NCBI RefSeq assembly: GCF_002443255.2
Contig: NW_019211457.1
Coordinates: 25,164,921 to 25,228,920, forward strand
Reading direction: 5' to 3'
DNA length: 64,000 nt
Source: Varroa destructor
Lineage: Eukaryota; Arthropoda; Arachnida; Mesostigmata; Varroidae
The notes below the pieces were generated by a model. The model saw nothing but the letters and a program-made list of their open reading frames with translations. It was not told the DNA's origin and made no database searches. The position numbers were made by a program, and so were the translations under genes. Shown piece by piece: positions 12,011 to 24,513 of this stretch (positions are counted from its first letter, which is position 1; every line of letters begins with the position of its first letter).

Positions 12011-15000
12011 CTGCGCAAGTGTTTTTGCCCTAGTAGACTGAAATGATCAAGTTTTAATTATTCACAAAAAACACAACAAAGGGAATCCGATTTGCTCATG
12101 GATGAACAAAAAAAAAGTGTCATTAAGGAAAGTTGCAATGGTATAAACCTAAGTAGAGCAAGCTGCTAATAAGAAGGTTTGTGCTCTCTACTTGTTTAAG
12201 GTATAAGGGCCGGACCGTGATGACATACGAATATTCCGAGAAACTTGGCAGCAGTTCCCGCGAAGAAATTCGAACAATTATGTCACGAATAATAATAGTC
12301 ATATTAATACACGACTGATTCTAAGCAATCGAATTTTTTAATTTCTTAATAAAGTAAATAATTTTTAATAAAGTTAATTTCTTTAATAAACCACAGAATA
12401 GTATTATTCATGCGGCGCGTAGAATTTGAATGTTTTATAACTGCTTTTCCGTTGCACGCCTCCGGTATACTGATCATTAATAGGCTCGCCAATGGACATT
12501 TGAGTTCTGCGAACTTCAACCTGTTCAGTGCTTAAGCTTTCGGCATCGAGATCCGTATAGCTTTCCGTATAACTCTCTGTATATAATATCTAAACAAAGA
12601 TAATAGTAATAGTTATCGGCTAACAATGTGTTACAGCAACCAGGTTTATTCCATTCTATTTGATTTCCAAACAAAAGCGAGAGTGAAAGAGATTTCTCAG
12701 CATACAAAAGTGACCTAAGCATATGCACGTATCAAATAATACGATGATAATCGTTCCCCTAGCTAACCAAAACTTATCAGTGACTAGAGTTTTACTTGAC
12801 TGTAACATATTATGCCTAAGCCATAATATACGTGCGCTTGGGTACTCAGAGGTGTTCCGGCTATACAATTAAAGTTGGTTTTACCATGTGTGGCAAGGTT
12901 GTGGAAATTCTGTATAAACAGCTGACAAAGACCAGTCGTTACAATAGGCTCGAAAAAAATCCCTTCACTAACTCAAGCAGACCTGTCAAATATTGCTTTG
13001 TTACGTTCATTTGTTATTTAGATTTTGGTCCTTTGGCGAACTCTATACAGTAGTAAGCTGGAAAACGCCCCTTCGCCGACTGCACTGTTCTTGTAGAAGG
13101 AACAAGCCAAAATAAGAAGTATTGTTTCTTCGTTAACATACTACTACTAGCAATACTTTGACTTGCGTATTTTGTTAAATCATTAAATAACAGTTCTTTG
13201 ATAACGATTTACTTATCGTGTACAGCCTTGAAATTTGAAGCGAAAAGGCATTGCAGTCAGTTAGCAGTAAACAGGATCGTAAAAATAGTGCTTAGAACGG
13301 TTGAATTATATATGACTAATAAAAATGCACCCAGACCTTTTTTTTTACAAGAAGTGACTTTACACTTTCGTACGTAACAATTTCTGTGAATTGACTTTTG
13401 TTCGCTCTTTTTTCACTTAAGGCTTTTTATGGATAATACTGCATGTGTAAAAAAAAAACTATCGTGATATGCTAAACAAGCCTGTCTATTTACTTTGATC
13501 GATTTAGACGTTTGAGCGGCAGCGGCGGGCCGCCAATGTGAATCGGTTGGTAGTGCTCCTACTGGCTGTTTCCTCGTTTGTATCGCTGGGAAATTCAGGC
13601 AAAACAGAGGGGCCGGCAACCAAAACCTAGCAAACTCAGCCGTTCCAAGCCGTTCGTAGTTTCCATCTTTCAATAGCCTTTTTGCTGTGGTTGGTTTCTT
13701 GTATTTACTACTCTACTAGGTTATTTCACTTGCAACATGAACAGTTGCTACCCGGGAAGAGCGTGGGGTTACAGTATAAAAAAAAGAATACTGGGAAAAC
13801 CAATGATTGTTTAGTCCTTTATTGGTGGAGCACAACATACACTACTATTTGAACTGGTCGTACCAAAACAAAAAAGTGAGATAAGGGCTTTGCTTATTCG
13901 GAGCCATCAGTGGTCACGTAGCGTTGTATTATCCAAGCATGGCATCAAAGCTGTCTTTAAATATTTAGATTACAGTACTATTAATGCTATTAAAAATGTT
14001 AGTACAAAATAAACCTGAGCATTAAAGGTGGCTTACGGGTGTTCGTTACCGGACCGAATTTCGAAAGAGCCAATTGCTTCATTTATCCTGAGTAACTTCT
14101 TTTCTAACTATATTCTTGCTTAACTGGCATACTGTATTGCATGCCGCCTGTTTTGCAATCACAGGCATAAATAGTTTCACGTGAAAATTGAAAAAAAATA
14201 CTTCGGTAGATTTGTAAGCCGTTCTAATAGTAGATCGAAGGTAATAGTTTGAAAGCTGAAGGCACTCCGCGGACGGAAACTAGAGCTCAACGTGGAAGAA
14301 TTAACTGCCATAAGGTTTGAGCCCCTAGCTGGAAAGCGAGAAACTTTGTAAAAGCGATGACAGACTTGTTACTTTCTTCAACTGATGAATATCTATTGTT
14401 TAAAAACATTTTCTTTAATTAAATAAGCATGGAATATAATATCCTCATTACGATCAACACACATATATTTGATTGCTATGGTAGAATAATTTAGAGGTGG
14501 TTGATGAAACAATTCTGCAGTTATCACAGACTTCCCACTGATTTCTTTGAATACGTTCATTCACTTAGTATAATCACAGACGGAATAAATAAGCTCAGAT
14601 TCGTTAGATTTAATCTTGACTAAGCTGGCTCATCTATGTAGCTTTGTAGCACATGAACCCACACGTACACCAATCGCCTTATCCGACCAGAGTAATAGCT
14701 GTCATCTTTTTAGTAGCAAATGACAGTGAATGCTTCAATTAGCCAGAAGCGCATGTTCAGCTTCTGTTCGACAAGCTTTTGTAACCAATGATATATATAA
14801 TACGTCGTGGATATTTTCCTTGATGAAAGTAAGATTACCGTGGTCAATGCCGAGGACATTGCAGGGGGCAAATCAAAACAACGCTGATCATCAAGAATTT
14901 AGTCTGAAAGATAACCTAAGGAAGTACGTATCTGTACAAGTAAGATGCGTGTATTTTTTCCTTTAGCGTTCTACAAAAGCGTCTGTTGTTTACGTAGATT

Positions 15001-16899
15001 CCCATAAAGTTGTACCGGTTTTACAGAAGAAAAAAAACAAGCTAAACATTGCCTGATATGTATAGGATATACGTTGAACATATAAAAGTGATAGCTTTCG
15101 GTAGATGGTTTAGGTCCGAAATTGGGTGTGGATTAAGCACTATCTCATTTCGAGGGCTAGCACTTTGAACACTTAGCGTGCTGCAAGGAAAAACTAAGAC
15201 GGTCTATTGGCCTAAAGAATAGATTGGGTTCACTCGAGAAACCTGCATTAAAAAAAGTTAATATGTTATTCTGTTATATTATATATTGCGTATCGTTATG
15301 TTGTATCTGATATGTTATGTTGAAACGTACAGAGACAGTTCTATAGCTTGCGCCAGGTAACGGGGGCTCTGTATTCTATTCTGAAACTAGGTCATTGCCA
15401 AACCCAATGCGCAGTCACAATATCAATCTTATAGTAATAATAATGGTAATAGAATTTCTTCAGAACAGAAATAGAGAGCGAAAATAAATTAAGAGCTACA
15501 GAGAAGAAAAGCCAGTTGGGCATTTTTTACGTTCAAATTATATCAAAATCCTTTTAGGACTTTTTTCAAAAATACCAGCATCGCGATATATCGATACAGT
15601 TTAACTAAGCCCTTCATTCTTATTCAAAAGGATTTTTCTTTCGAAGTCCGCTAGAAGTTTTTAGATATTTTTATTATTAATGGTAATATATTTGTAGGTT
15701 TTACACGGAATATAATAGTATACATATACCCTACTTGAGAACTGAATTTACGCGATTTCTATGCAAATTGGAGTTTTGTAATCAAATAAAATACCAAGAA
15801 TCGACATCCGATTTCTGACGTTATATCAAGCGTTTCGAGTTTTACGTCTGGCGCTTAAGCTGTTATGCGTTGCTTTAGAAACGTTTTATTAACAGCTACG
15901 CAACTAACTGCATTTTATGTTTTTAAATAGCATAGACACCTATACTATCGTGTATTATTACTTTAAAAGATACAGCCGTTTCAAATGCACTTTACTGCTA
16001 AGCTTAATAACTTGATTAACTTAAAATTTAAAAAAAAAAAAAGAAAAAAATAAAAACTCGAATCTAAAGTGGAGCTTTTAGTAAGAGCTACGTAATGCTG
16101 GCGGTGGTAGAATTTTCAGATTCTACTAGTCTTAGACTCTTGTTTTAGATTTCACCCGTTTCTGCTCTATGCTACCTGTCTCAATTGAGGCCGCTGCCAA
16201 TCGAAGAGAACTTGTAATTCCCTGTACCCTGAAATACTGCCAGCTGGACAAACTCTTATCCTTTAGGAACTAGCTACGCGGTCGTCGCATTATAACAATG
16301 AAGGTGGCCTATCCAAGTACGCTCATACGGAAATATATATTGTACACAACCAGACGTCCGCATCAGGTCGCACTGAGACGTAAATAATAGGCCACCTAAC
16401 TTATATTTGCGAATCTGTAATTCAGTATATTTACTCAGTATATTTCGCACGCCGGTGATATCATATGCGACTCAATTCGAAGGTGCCAAACTTCACAGTG
16501 CAGAGGAACCGGAAAATCGAAATTATACGTATGCCAGTAAACTACACGATATGCAATATGGTAACTACTGACAAGCTGAACGGCTAACTAAGGCAATACT
16601 AATATTCACCATAAGCTTGAATGAATAGCCACGGCCTACGTCTGAATAGTAATAAGGCAACTAGTCCGCAAAATTCGTTGCTACTCAAATTCGTCATTAC
16701 GTGAATTTACTTGCAATAAACTCATACCCTCATAAATGTCACCACAGCCTGGGAGGCATATCACAGTTATAAAAGCGACGCCAACTTGCGTTGGTTTCAG
16801 CCGGCCGTCCTTTAATCTTCCCCGAGCCATTTTTTCCGGGCGTTTCCCATACCCTAACGCAAGGTATTGTCGCCGACGCTTCCTAATACTGCACCCTCA

Positions 16900-18024
16900 A
16901 TCTGACAAGACTTAAGGTGGTAGGCCAGCACAAAACTTAGTTGCCACATTTTCTACCGCCCGCTTTGCCATGCATTATAATTGACTATTCAGGGCCCGGC
17001 CGAGCAGAGCCGCAACCGTCTGGTAGCGAGAAAACCAATGTCTTTTGGCTGCTCGCACTATGTAGGTAGGTCTCTCCTGCATGCGAGCATTCGTTGCCAT
17101 ACTGCATAACGGCCGCTGTCGCTGCCAAGATGTGATATGGCCGCCACGGCAGAACCATAGTAGGCAAGCGGTAAAGGCCCTCTCTCAAAACTTACCCTTT
17201 CTTCTTCGGAAACAGTAGCCTTCCTCTATCGATCTGCCGGCAGTGCGGACCGTCCGGACAGACCCATGCGGTGACCGTGCCTATCGAAGGGCTACTTGCC
17301 AAAAGCAGTCCTGCGGTCGGACGTCGTCGTGCGGTAGCTGTTGGGCACACGGTTAATTCTTCTGTTATTGTTGTTAGTTGTGGTCTGGCTGTTGCTGACG
17401 TTCCTGCCACCGTCAAGATTACCTCGCTGAAGAATTAAGCTGCATCACACGTCTAATACTGTGCTTAATAGGTGCGTTCTTTGTATAGTATATAGGCGCA
17501 GTGACCGAGACGTAACAAACCAGAGTTACTTTTTTCCTCTCTCATAAATCCACAGAGTGACTGTCTCGCGTGCATCTAGCTCCATTAATGGTGACACAAT
17601 TCCGTTTTAATTGAGAAGTGTTTAGACTGTGTTAATCTATTTGTCACCGGCTGTTTTGAGTTTGGAAGACTCTCCGATATTTCATTTCTTCGCTCGAGGA
17701 AAGCTTCTGATACCGAGTTCCCCCGGATACAGCATCGTCATATAGCTTTGTCTCTGGACGTGACACAGTCGATTAGCGGAAACTCCAGAATCGCCTCTTT
17801 CGGAGCTCAACATCAGCTCGCTAAAGTCGCAACCACAGACTGCCTGCAATAAGCCGACATCGGCTTCACCGAAGTGAGTGCACCGTCGCCTTGTAGGTGT
17901 CCTCTCGTTTTAGCGGGTTCAGCGCAAGCGCACGTTTTCTTGACACGTGCTTCCCGTGCCGCCTACCGCTGCTATCGCAGCCGCGAAGAACTGTCTCTGC
18001 TGCCGTCATCTCTCTAGAGCAGTG

Positions 18025-18062
<38 letters not shown>

Positions 18063-18779
18063 GATAATCGTCTGGCCGATTCGTCTGCCTACAGCCCGCC
18101 ATAGCCCGATCTGGCGTTCCAATCAGCTGGCGTCTCGCAAAAAGTAACGAAGAAAACGAAGAAGTAGTAACGGGACTGGTGCACAGGAATCATAACGGTT
18201 GGGCGACTGTTTTGTTTATTGTCGTTGCTGTAGCGTTGTTGTTTCTGTTCATGCAGTATATAGGGTGTTGAAGTTGTTATTGTTGGTATCAGTGCCTGTC
18301 ACGCTTGTTCTCATTGTCTAATTGGAATTTGTGCTTACTGCCTACTGAACGGATTACGCTCCCCGCTGCCATCATCGCTTGTAGCTGCCTGTTCGTGCCG
18401 GTCAAAACAGATAGACGGAGAAACAGTGATAGGAAAAAATATTCATGTGTCCTGTTTGTTGATTACACGAATGACGGCGAACTCTCTGTGAAACTGGGAT
18501 AAGTAAACGGAAGAAGCGGCAAGCCAACAATCGACACCGAGCGTCGTGGAACGTTTATCGACGGTGTAATTGCATAGGTACCGTGAGTCACCAGGAGCGC
18601 ACGCTGCGTAAGTGTTCGGCGACACACACAAAAACGAAATGAAGTAATCGAGCGCTAGCTATGATAGGAAAGGGTGACCTGTGAGCTTGTAGCTGTCAAT
18701 TGTTTATAGCGCTCTTGCGTGTATGTGTTTTTGTATAAAATATCGATAAAAACGAACGGTAATTACGAAGCAAGAACAA
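16900..18779 (+). promoter_or_regulatory. CpG-richer promoter/5' leader region of the gene starting at 18780
   Basis: By eye, this block is clearly richer in G+C and CpG than the 8 kb before it. It has no conserved coding frame; its frames of 60-90 codons are compositional. It holds a (CAG)12 tract and a donor-like GCGTAAGT near 18605-18612 that could end an upstream leader exon. It directly precedes an ATG with an in-frame upstream stop (TAA 18747-18749), so a promoter plus 5' UTR is the simplest reading. The transcription start is not identified. Confidence 0.4.
18026..18061. repeat. (CAG)12 trinucleotide repeat
   Basis: Twelve uninterrupted CAG units lie about 720 bases upstream of the 18780 start codon. 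Frames through it would read poly-Ala, poly-Ser or poly-Gln on one strand and poly-Cys or similar on the other. No convincing coding context surrounds it, so it is placed in the presumed promoter or 5' leader. Confidence 0.85.
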
Positions 18780-18909
18780 ATGGCGGCGACAGCTACGATT
18801 GGAGTTTTTGAAGAGCTTATGTTCCAGTTCGATGATCTTGGCGATCTTGATAGTTCGACCCAGCCTGCAGATGACGAGCCGTTATCACCGCCCAGCGACG
18901 AACAAAACT
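18780..18909 (+). CDS. Putative first coding exon of an unrecognised protein with acidic N-terminus
   Basis: The open segment starts at ATG 18780 (G at +4, in-frame TAA upstream at 18747-18749) and runs 43 codons plus one base to a good donor, GTGAGT, at 18910. Residues 9-40 are acidic and rich in Asp/Glu/Ser/Pro, with hydrophobics spaced among them (ELMFQFDDLGDLDSS, DDEPLSPPSDEQ). This is the composition of transcription-activation segments, but no family was recognised. Without the splice the frame stops at once at TGA 18915-18917, as expected for a real donor. The exon ends in phase 1. The next compatible candidate I found is 30892-30987. A chance open frame cannot be excluded. Confidence 0.45.
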
Positions 18910-21900
18910 GTGAGTGATCCATTAATTCATATTTAGTTAGCATGATCATTTACTTAATACAATTTACTAATAGATCGGCGATGCAATGACGCGTGCTACA
19001 AAAATAAAAATCCCCATAATAGTTTACTATTCTAAGCGAAACGAGTGGGAGGTGTCCATGCGTCGTATGTGCATATTTAAGCGGCGATGAGCCTCGACCT
19101 CCAAGAAGTAGCAGTGATCTCAAGGATTGGCTTCGAAGTGCATCAGAACTTCTACCGTAGGGCCAGTAAGCTCTTATAAACTGAACCGTCATTCGTAACC
19201 ACAACGCTATAATCATACCGGGTTTAACCTATCCATAATATATGCGACGTGTGTTGCTTATTACGAGCGTATGTGCCTACAGTATATATAAACTGTAAGC
19301 ATAGACGAAAAAGTCGTAGCTGCTTCTTTAACTGCTTCGGACGTTCTTCTATGAATTGCAAATCCTTCTTTTAGGACCATGGCAAAGGCTTTGGTCAGAA
19401 AAAAATGGAGATCACAAAAAGTTGTACTGAGTAAAATGGCTGAAAGTTAGTTGAAGTTAAAATTTAACATTGTAATGAATTTCGAACGTAGTTTAAAGCG
19501 AGAAACCTGTTTTTAAATGTTCAACGTGTTCAACCAAGGCTTGATTCAAAAACAAGATTATCTACTATAAATGCATGTAGGACATTATTCCAGATGGACT
19601 GCAAGCATCAGAGTATCGCAATACAACTTATTTTTGATACAGTCGTCAATCCTCAAAATTAATTGTTTTTAGCATTATGTTTATCTGAGCATGGACACTC
19701 GCTTTAATTATTACTTATGGCTGTCTTGAAGTTGGTCTGATCCTGTATAGTTTGTTTAGCTGCTCCGATATATATAACTTGAGGTTAGTGCTAAAAATAT
19801 TCTCATATAAATTGACCAAGTGCACTTTGTATCCAAAGTATATGAGCCGAAATTGAGGAACTATAAAGACGCATTAAGTAAAAATAAACTCATTATATGT
19901 TATATCATGTTGGACAAAAATGGTCATCTAATGAATGTCTTGTTCTTCTACCTATCAAACAACAACCACAAGTTCATGACGATAGCTGTCCACAACAGCG
20001 TAGGGCTTTTGAAAAAAAATAGCTAGGGACGAACGCTTCATTTGTAAGGGGGTCAAGCGCGATTTCGACTGAAGTAAAAGCCGGTTGTATACGTGCGCCG
20101 TTTCTTCATCTGTGTGTAAAAAAAATAGATACATCAACTCGTTGTATCTTAAGTAATGTTAGGGTCCACGCTAAAGACAACTGAATGTTCATAAAACCTG
20201 TATGATTTAGCCAGTGGTCCAACTGGTCTTTGTGCGTCTAGCTTCCAAAAATTAGGGAAACAATAATATTATAGCATTTTCTATTTAGTAGTTGGCGCAT
20301 AGAGCTATGTAAGGCTTTTGGCCTGCGTGGTCATCTAAATAACGCATCTGCTTTCAGAATAGGGTAAATAGGAAACAATTCTTCTTCTACCAAAGGATTA
20401 CGTGTGCATATAGGTCACATTCCCTCTAACCATCAACCTTTGCAAAAAATGTCGATGAATAAATATACAACCGGTCACACTACACGAATTAAAGCCAACT
20501 ATACGGTATTACCCTGTTAAAAATTCTGTCGATGGTCCCAAGTTTTTTGAATTGCCAAAGCTTGTTGTCGTTTTTCGGCCGTGCTATCACATATCGCCTA
20601 TGCGACGTCTTTATATGTCTGCAGTACTTCTGACGCCAACTTTTAAAAGGTCTTTTCTCGTCTAGTAATGGAAAATATACGGAGAACACACAGAAATATG
20701 GTTTACTAATAATATAAAAAAACGGCAAGGAATTAATTAGGGTATCTCAGTATAAAGCTTCTATGTCAATATATAGTACTTGTAATGATTGAGGATAAGT
20801 CTACAATTAGTCATAGCGCCAATGCTGATTTTTTTTTGTAGAAATTAATCTGAGATAAATTTTGCCCAATGCATCTTTTAATAAGACAAAAACTGCAGAA
20901 ATTGTTCAGAGGCTAGTTTTGTTCAGCTAGAAAGTGTAAGCAACTTTGTCATAGATCTCTAGTAAAAGTAATCGTTTCGTCTCTCAGAAGTGTACAGCAA
21001 GCTTCTGGAATCTGCGTTACGCCGGTGTAGTAATGCTTGCTTCGGACTCAGTTCAATGTGACAGATCAAACTACTATCGAAGGTTTTTGACATCGATCCG
21101 TTACAGCTTCGTTGCAGTGTTTATAGACAATAATTTTACCGTACAAAGGAGAAGCATATGCGATTATAGCCTTCTTTGCATTAGCCTGCGCTTCAAAAAA
21201 TCTGTGCTAGCATTGTGGTTAGTTCCTAATCTTGCTACGAAGGAAAATCAGACACTCCCGAACCAGAAATATCCTTGTAGAAATGCTCCGTCTCGAAACA
21301 ATTTTTAGTCCAACAAGTACCATGCGTTTGGCAAAATTTCAAAGATCAGGTAAGAATTAGATAGGTGATTTTCGCACCAAGGGAGAGCAGAGCTAAACGT
21401 ATCAGGACTGACTGTACAGCCCTTGAACGAGGATGACAATGAATGTAACGTGAACGATATATTACAATGACCGTTTGCTAGTCCGTATCACCAAATTATC
21501 AAATGTTGTGTACTCTACAAAAAGAAACTGTACGTCTGTAATATGTCTGTAAAGCACAGTATAATGAAGGTCATAATAAGGCTATTCAGCAATGGATCAT
21601 CTTGGGTATCTATGTGCCGAGCACGAACTTAGTCCTAATCAGTTTTTTTTCGAAGCAGTGCGCTAGCAAATAGATACATGCGATACAGAGCGCCGAATCC
21701 TGGTCTCATTTTTCGCTTCGACAGCAAATTCCACTGCATGATGATGTTCGATGGTAAACGGCCGAAAAATACAAGACGTGATCAGATGAGAAAAGCTCAG
21801 ACGACCCCAGTTCATTGACATAAGCATCGATATCGTTACAAGTACGCTGTCTTTTTTGTTGCTTCTCAATGAGACGGCGTCCTGTGACACTGTTCTCGAA

Positions 21901-24405
21901 ACAATTCGTCATAATTTCCAGAAATAACATATTCATACGTATTTACGTAACGTTAGCTATTAAAACATTGCGTTACGTGAAGTGTGTTTAGATAATGTCG
22001 AAGTTTTCACGATGTGGGTACTAAGCTTTTGTATATCATACTGCAAACCTGTATCGACTCAACGATGGGGTCAGCGAGTCTCGATAAGCCAGATTGTAGA
22101 ACGTCATAAAATAGAAGCTCGAAACCGCTTAGGCTCGAAGATACTTGATCAGCCATTGTCCAGAGGAGTGAAAGATTCCTACAAGTTCTTGCGGAAATAC
22201 TGAGTTAATGATAAAACGTAATTACGATGTGTGGGCTTGAGAGGGATTGAAAGAAGATTTGACCACAACCATTATAAAAACAACGAATGCGAGGTTTTGA
22301 TGCTAAACTTTTTAAAAAAACTTTCCTGCAAAAAAAGGTTATGCTCAGTAGTAAAGCAAAGTTATTCCTGGGCCAATCAAAGACGACAGCCAAATATCGG
22401 CTATATCTTACCAACTCGTATTGATATAAATCCGGCATTGGTAGATATCGTAAGAAGATTGCTAAGGACCTATTAAAACAATTGATCTAATATCTTTCTC
22501 CAGAAAATCCAACGACAATTCAATATATCATGAAAACTCACTTTAATCAAGAAACTTTCACTCAAAATCGTGAAACTTTTTTTTTTAAATTCAAATCTAG
22601 GTGATCTAATTATTAGTGATACCGTATCAAGATTTTTTTAGCTCAGCGCCAAAGCTTTGATGCAGCAGATCACAGTAGCTATGCAGAATATAATTATTAT
22701 TGTAATTTACGAAATTGGTGTGGAAAACCGAGAAGGCTGATTTTTCGGAAAGCGGCCTGCCCGCTTCACTTGTCCCGTTGGCCATTATCTATCACCGAAC
22801 AGCTAAGAATCGTTCCTCATTCGTATGGCTTCGCTCTCCCTTGTTACTGCCACTGTATCTGAACATATGAAATCTCCGATAGGAATCTGTTGATGAGATA
22901 AATCGAACGTTTAATGTTTGTCAGCTGCAAACACTGCTATAGCGTAACCCTTTCGTTTTTCCTAGGCGTCACATACGAACAGACGCTTCAAGCAGAGTGG
23001 CCAACTCGCGGACGACTGTTGTGCAATCGACACTATATTTATTATAAGTTTCGTTTTATTTGATGCGTAGTCACCTTCACAGCTGCCAGTACAGTTACTG
23101 CTGCTACTACCCTTTGATAGTCTACGAGAACGGTTGGGATTTGATTGTAGTTTCCGTGCATGGATCCCTGGGTAACTCCTTCGAAGGGCCTTTTCATTGA
23201 AACGCGTTCCATAGCCTAATAGTTTAATAGTGAGCAACTGTTGCCGAAAAAGTAGCTATCGAAAACAATCGTTGAACTATTCGGTGATTTCGATCTCCCG
23301 AAATACGCAATGTAAACAACCAACCGGTTATGAAATTCCCCGATTGCCCCCTTCATTTCGGTGATGATTTCACGGCCGTCAAGAAAGTGCGTTCTTAATG
23401 CACTGGCTTCGGCAAATCATTGCAGCATCGACGATTGTTGTTTAATGGGAAATCTATTTCATTAAGATTCGTGTACTGTGTTGCTCGCGGAGAAGGCAAG
23501 AAGTAAACTGGATGGCAAAAGGCGATCGTCGACTTCGCGGTTCTTTATCGCTGGTGTTGGCTTCAGTACTTCAGACCGAGAGCAAGGTCTTGACAACAAG
23601 CTAGTCTCTAGCATGGAAACAAAACAAATCGTTGAATTTCGGAACGACGCGAGACGGCTCATATTAGGAGATCGCATAGAAGCCATGCAAATTCAGCGAG
23701 GTGATATTTTACATTCATCCATTCATTCATCCGTTGCCGTTCTAATGCGTACGGCCATAGTATATCGCTAGTGTTTGTCTTACCGTCAAACGTTGCTGAA
23801 GCCATTTTTCTGCTCGTCGGTTTCACTCATCCCTATTTTACAAGGGGACCAGCATGCAATATACACACTCGGCAGCGACAAGAAGCGGAATTCAGGTGTA
23901 ATCGAGGAGTGAGGGTACTTGAGTTGTTGCCAAGAATTCGCTGTTGCTGGACATGAGCGTTGCTTGTGGCGAGTGCTATGACAGGAGGCGACGGCTACGA
24001 TAGACGGCGAATTCGCGACGCGGTCACCCGATGCCACGAATGATCTTCGGCTGGACGCCACTTGGTCGATGGCCGTTCAACAGAGCCTTACAACATCCTA
24101 CTGGTTATGATCGTAGCAACGCTTACAGTGGTATAGCAGTGCCTGTGCAGTAGTAAGTGACGCCGTTAGCAGCAGCATCGGCGGTCAGCTGCAGGTTTAG
24201 GTGCATTTTAGCCCTTAATCTTTTATTTACGCGATCTCATTAAGGCAAAAAACTACAATAAGTAATAACAGTGTATTCACTAACCCCAATAACGCTGCAC
24301 AGACGGCATTGTAAGTGAGCTACTTACAATGGCTCCCTCACGACGTCGTCATATAAGACGGTATGTAGACGTGAATTTAGCGTTTGAAAAATCATTTCAT
24401 CCTAG
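18910..24405. other. Presumed intronic sequence, no gene supported
   Basis: This AT-rich stretch has no motif-bearing frame on either strand. Frames up to about 97 codons (for example near 23478-23771) show no recognisable domain. A short CATTCATC-type repeat lies at 23712-23731. The part from about 23300 to 24400 is CpG-richer and could be an internal regulatory element or alternative promoter. Confidence 0.35.
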
Positions 24406-24513
24406 AACATGACAACGCTCTGGCCGACCATGTTCCCATGGTCGTCGAAAGATGGCCGTTGGATCCAGCCAATTGGAAACAAAGGAAGAGAAGGCAATGG
24501 GTTTTATTAAATG
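24406..24513 (+). CDS. Candidate internal exon, weakly pointed-domain-like
   Basis: A block of 108 bases lies between an acceptor (TTTCATCCTAG ending at 24405) and a donor (GTAAGC at 24514). It is phase 1 at both ends and open in that frame. The translation includes ERWPLDPANWKQRKRRQWVL. The order Pro-Leu-Asp-Pro-x-x-Trp ... Gln-Trp-Val resembles the start of the ETS pointed (PNT/SAM) domain, where a DPxxW motif precedes a helix with WVxW. The segment is too short and too basic to call. Joining it to the 18780 exon makes TAA at the junction, so it would need another upstream exon. It may be spurious. Confidence 0.22.

Larger units (their letters stand above)
9121..16900. other. AT-rich intergenic region, no gene supported
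   Basis: I looked on both strands for splice-flanked open segments, conserved motifs and long frames. The open frames here are short (under about 90 codons), low-complexity or without recognisable motifs. Contents worth naming are a tRNA-like relic (9766-9837), a 15-bp imperfect hairpin (11597-11639), a (TTA)5 tract near 11995-12010 and an A-rich run near 16029-16055. Otherwise I see nothing. Confidence 0.5.

Noticed and set aside
17866..18147. Frames with poly-Ala or poly-Cys runs on opposite strands
   Set aside because: They are generated by the (CAG)12 tract, and nothing around it looks coding.
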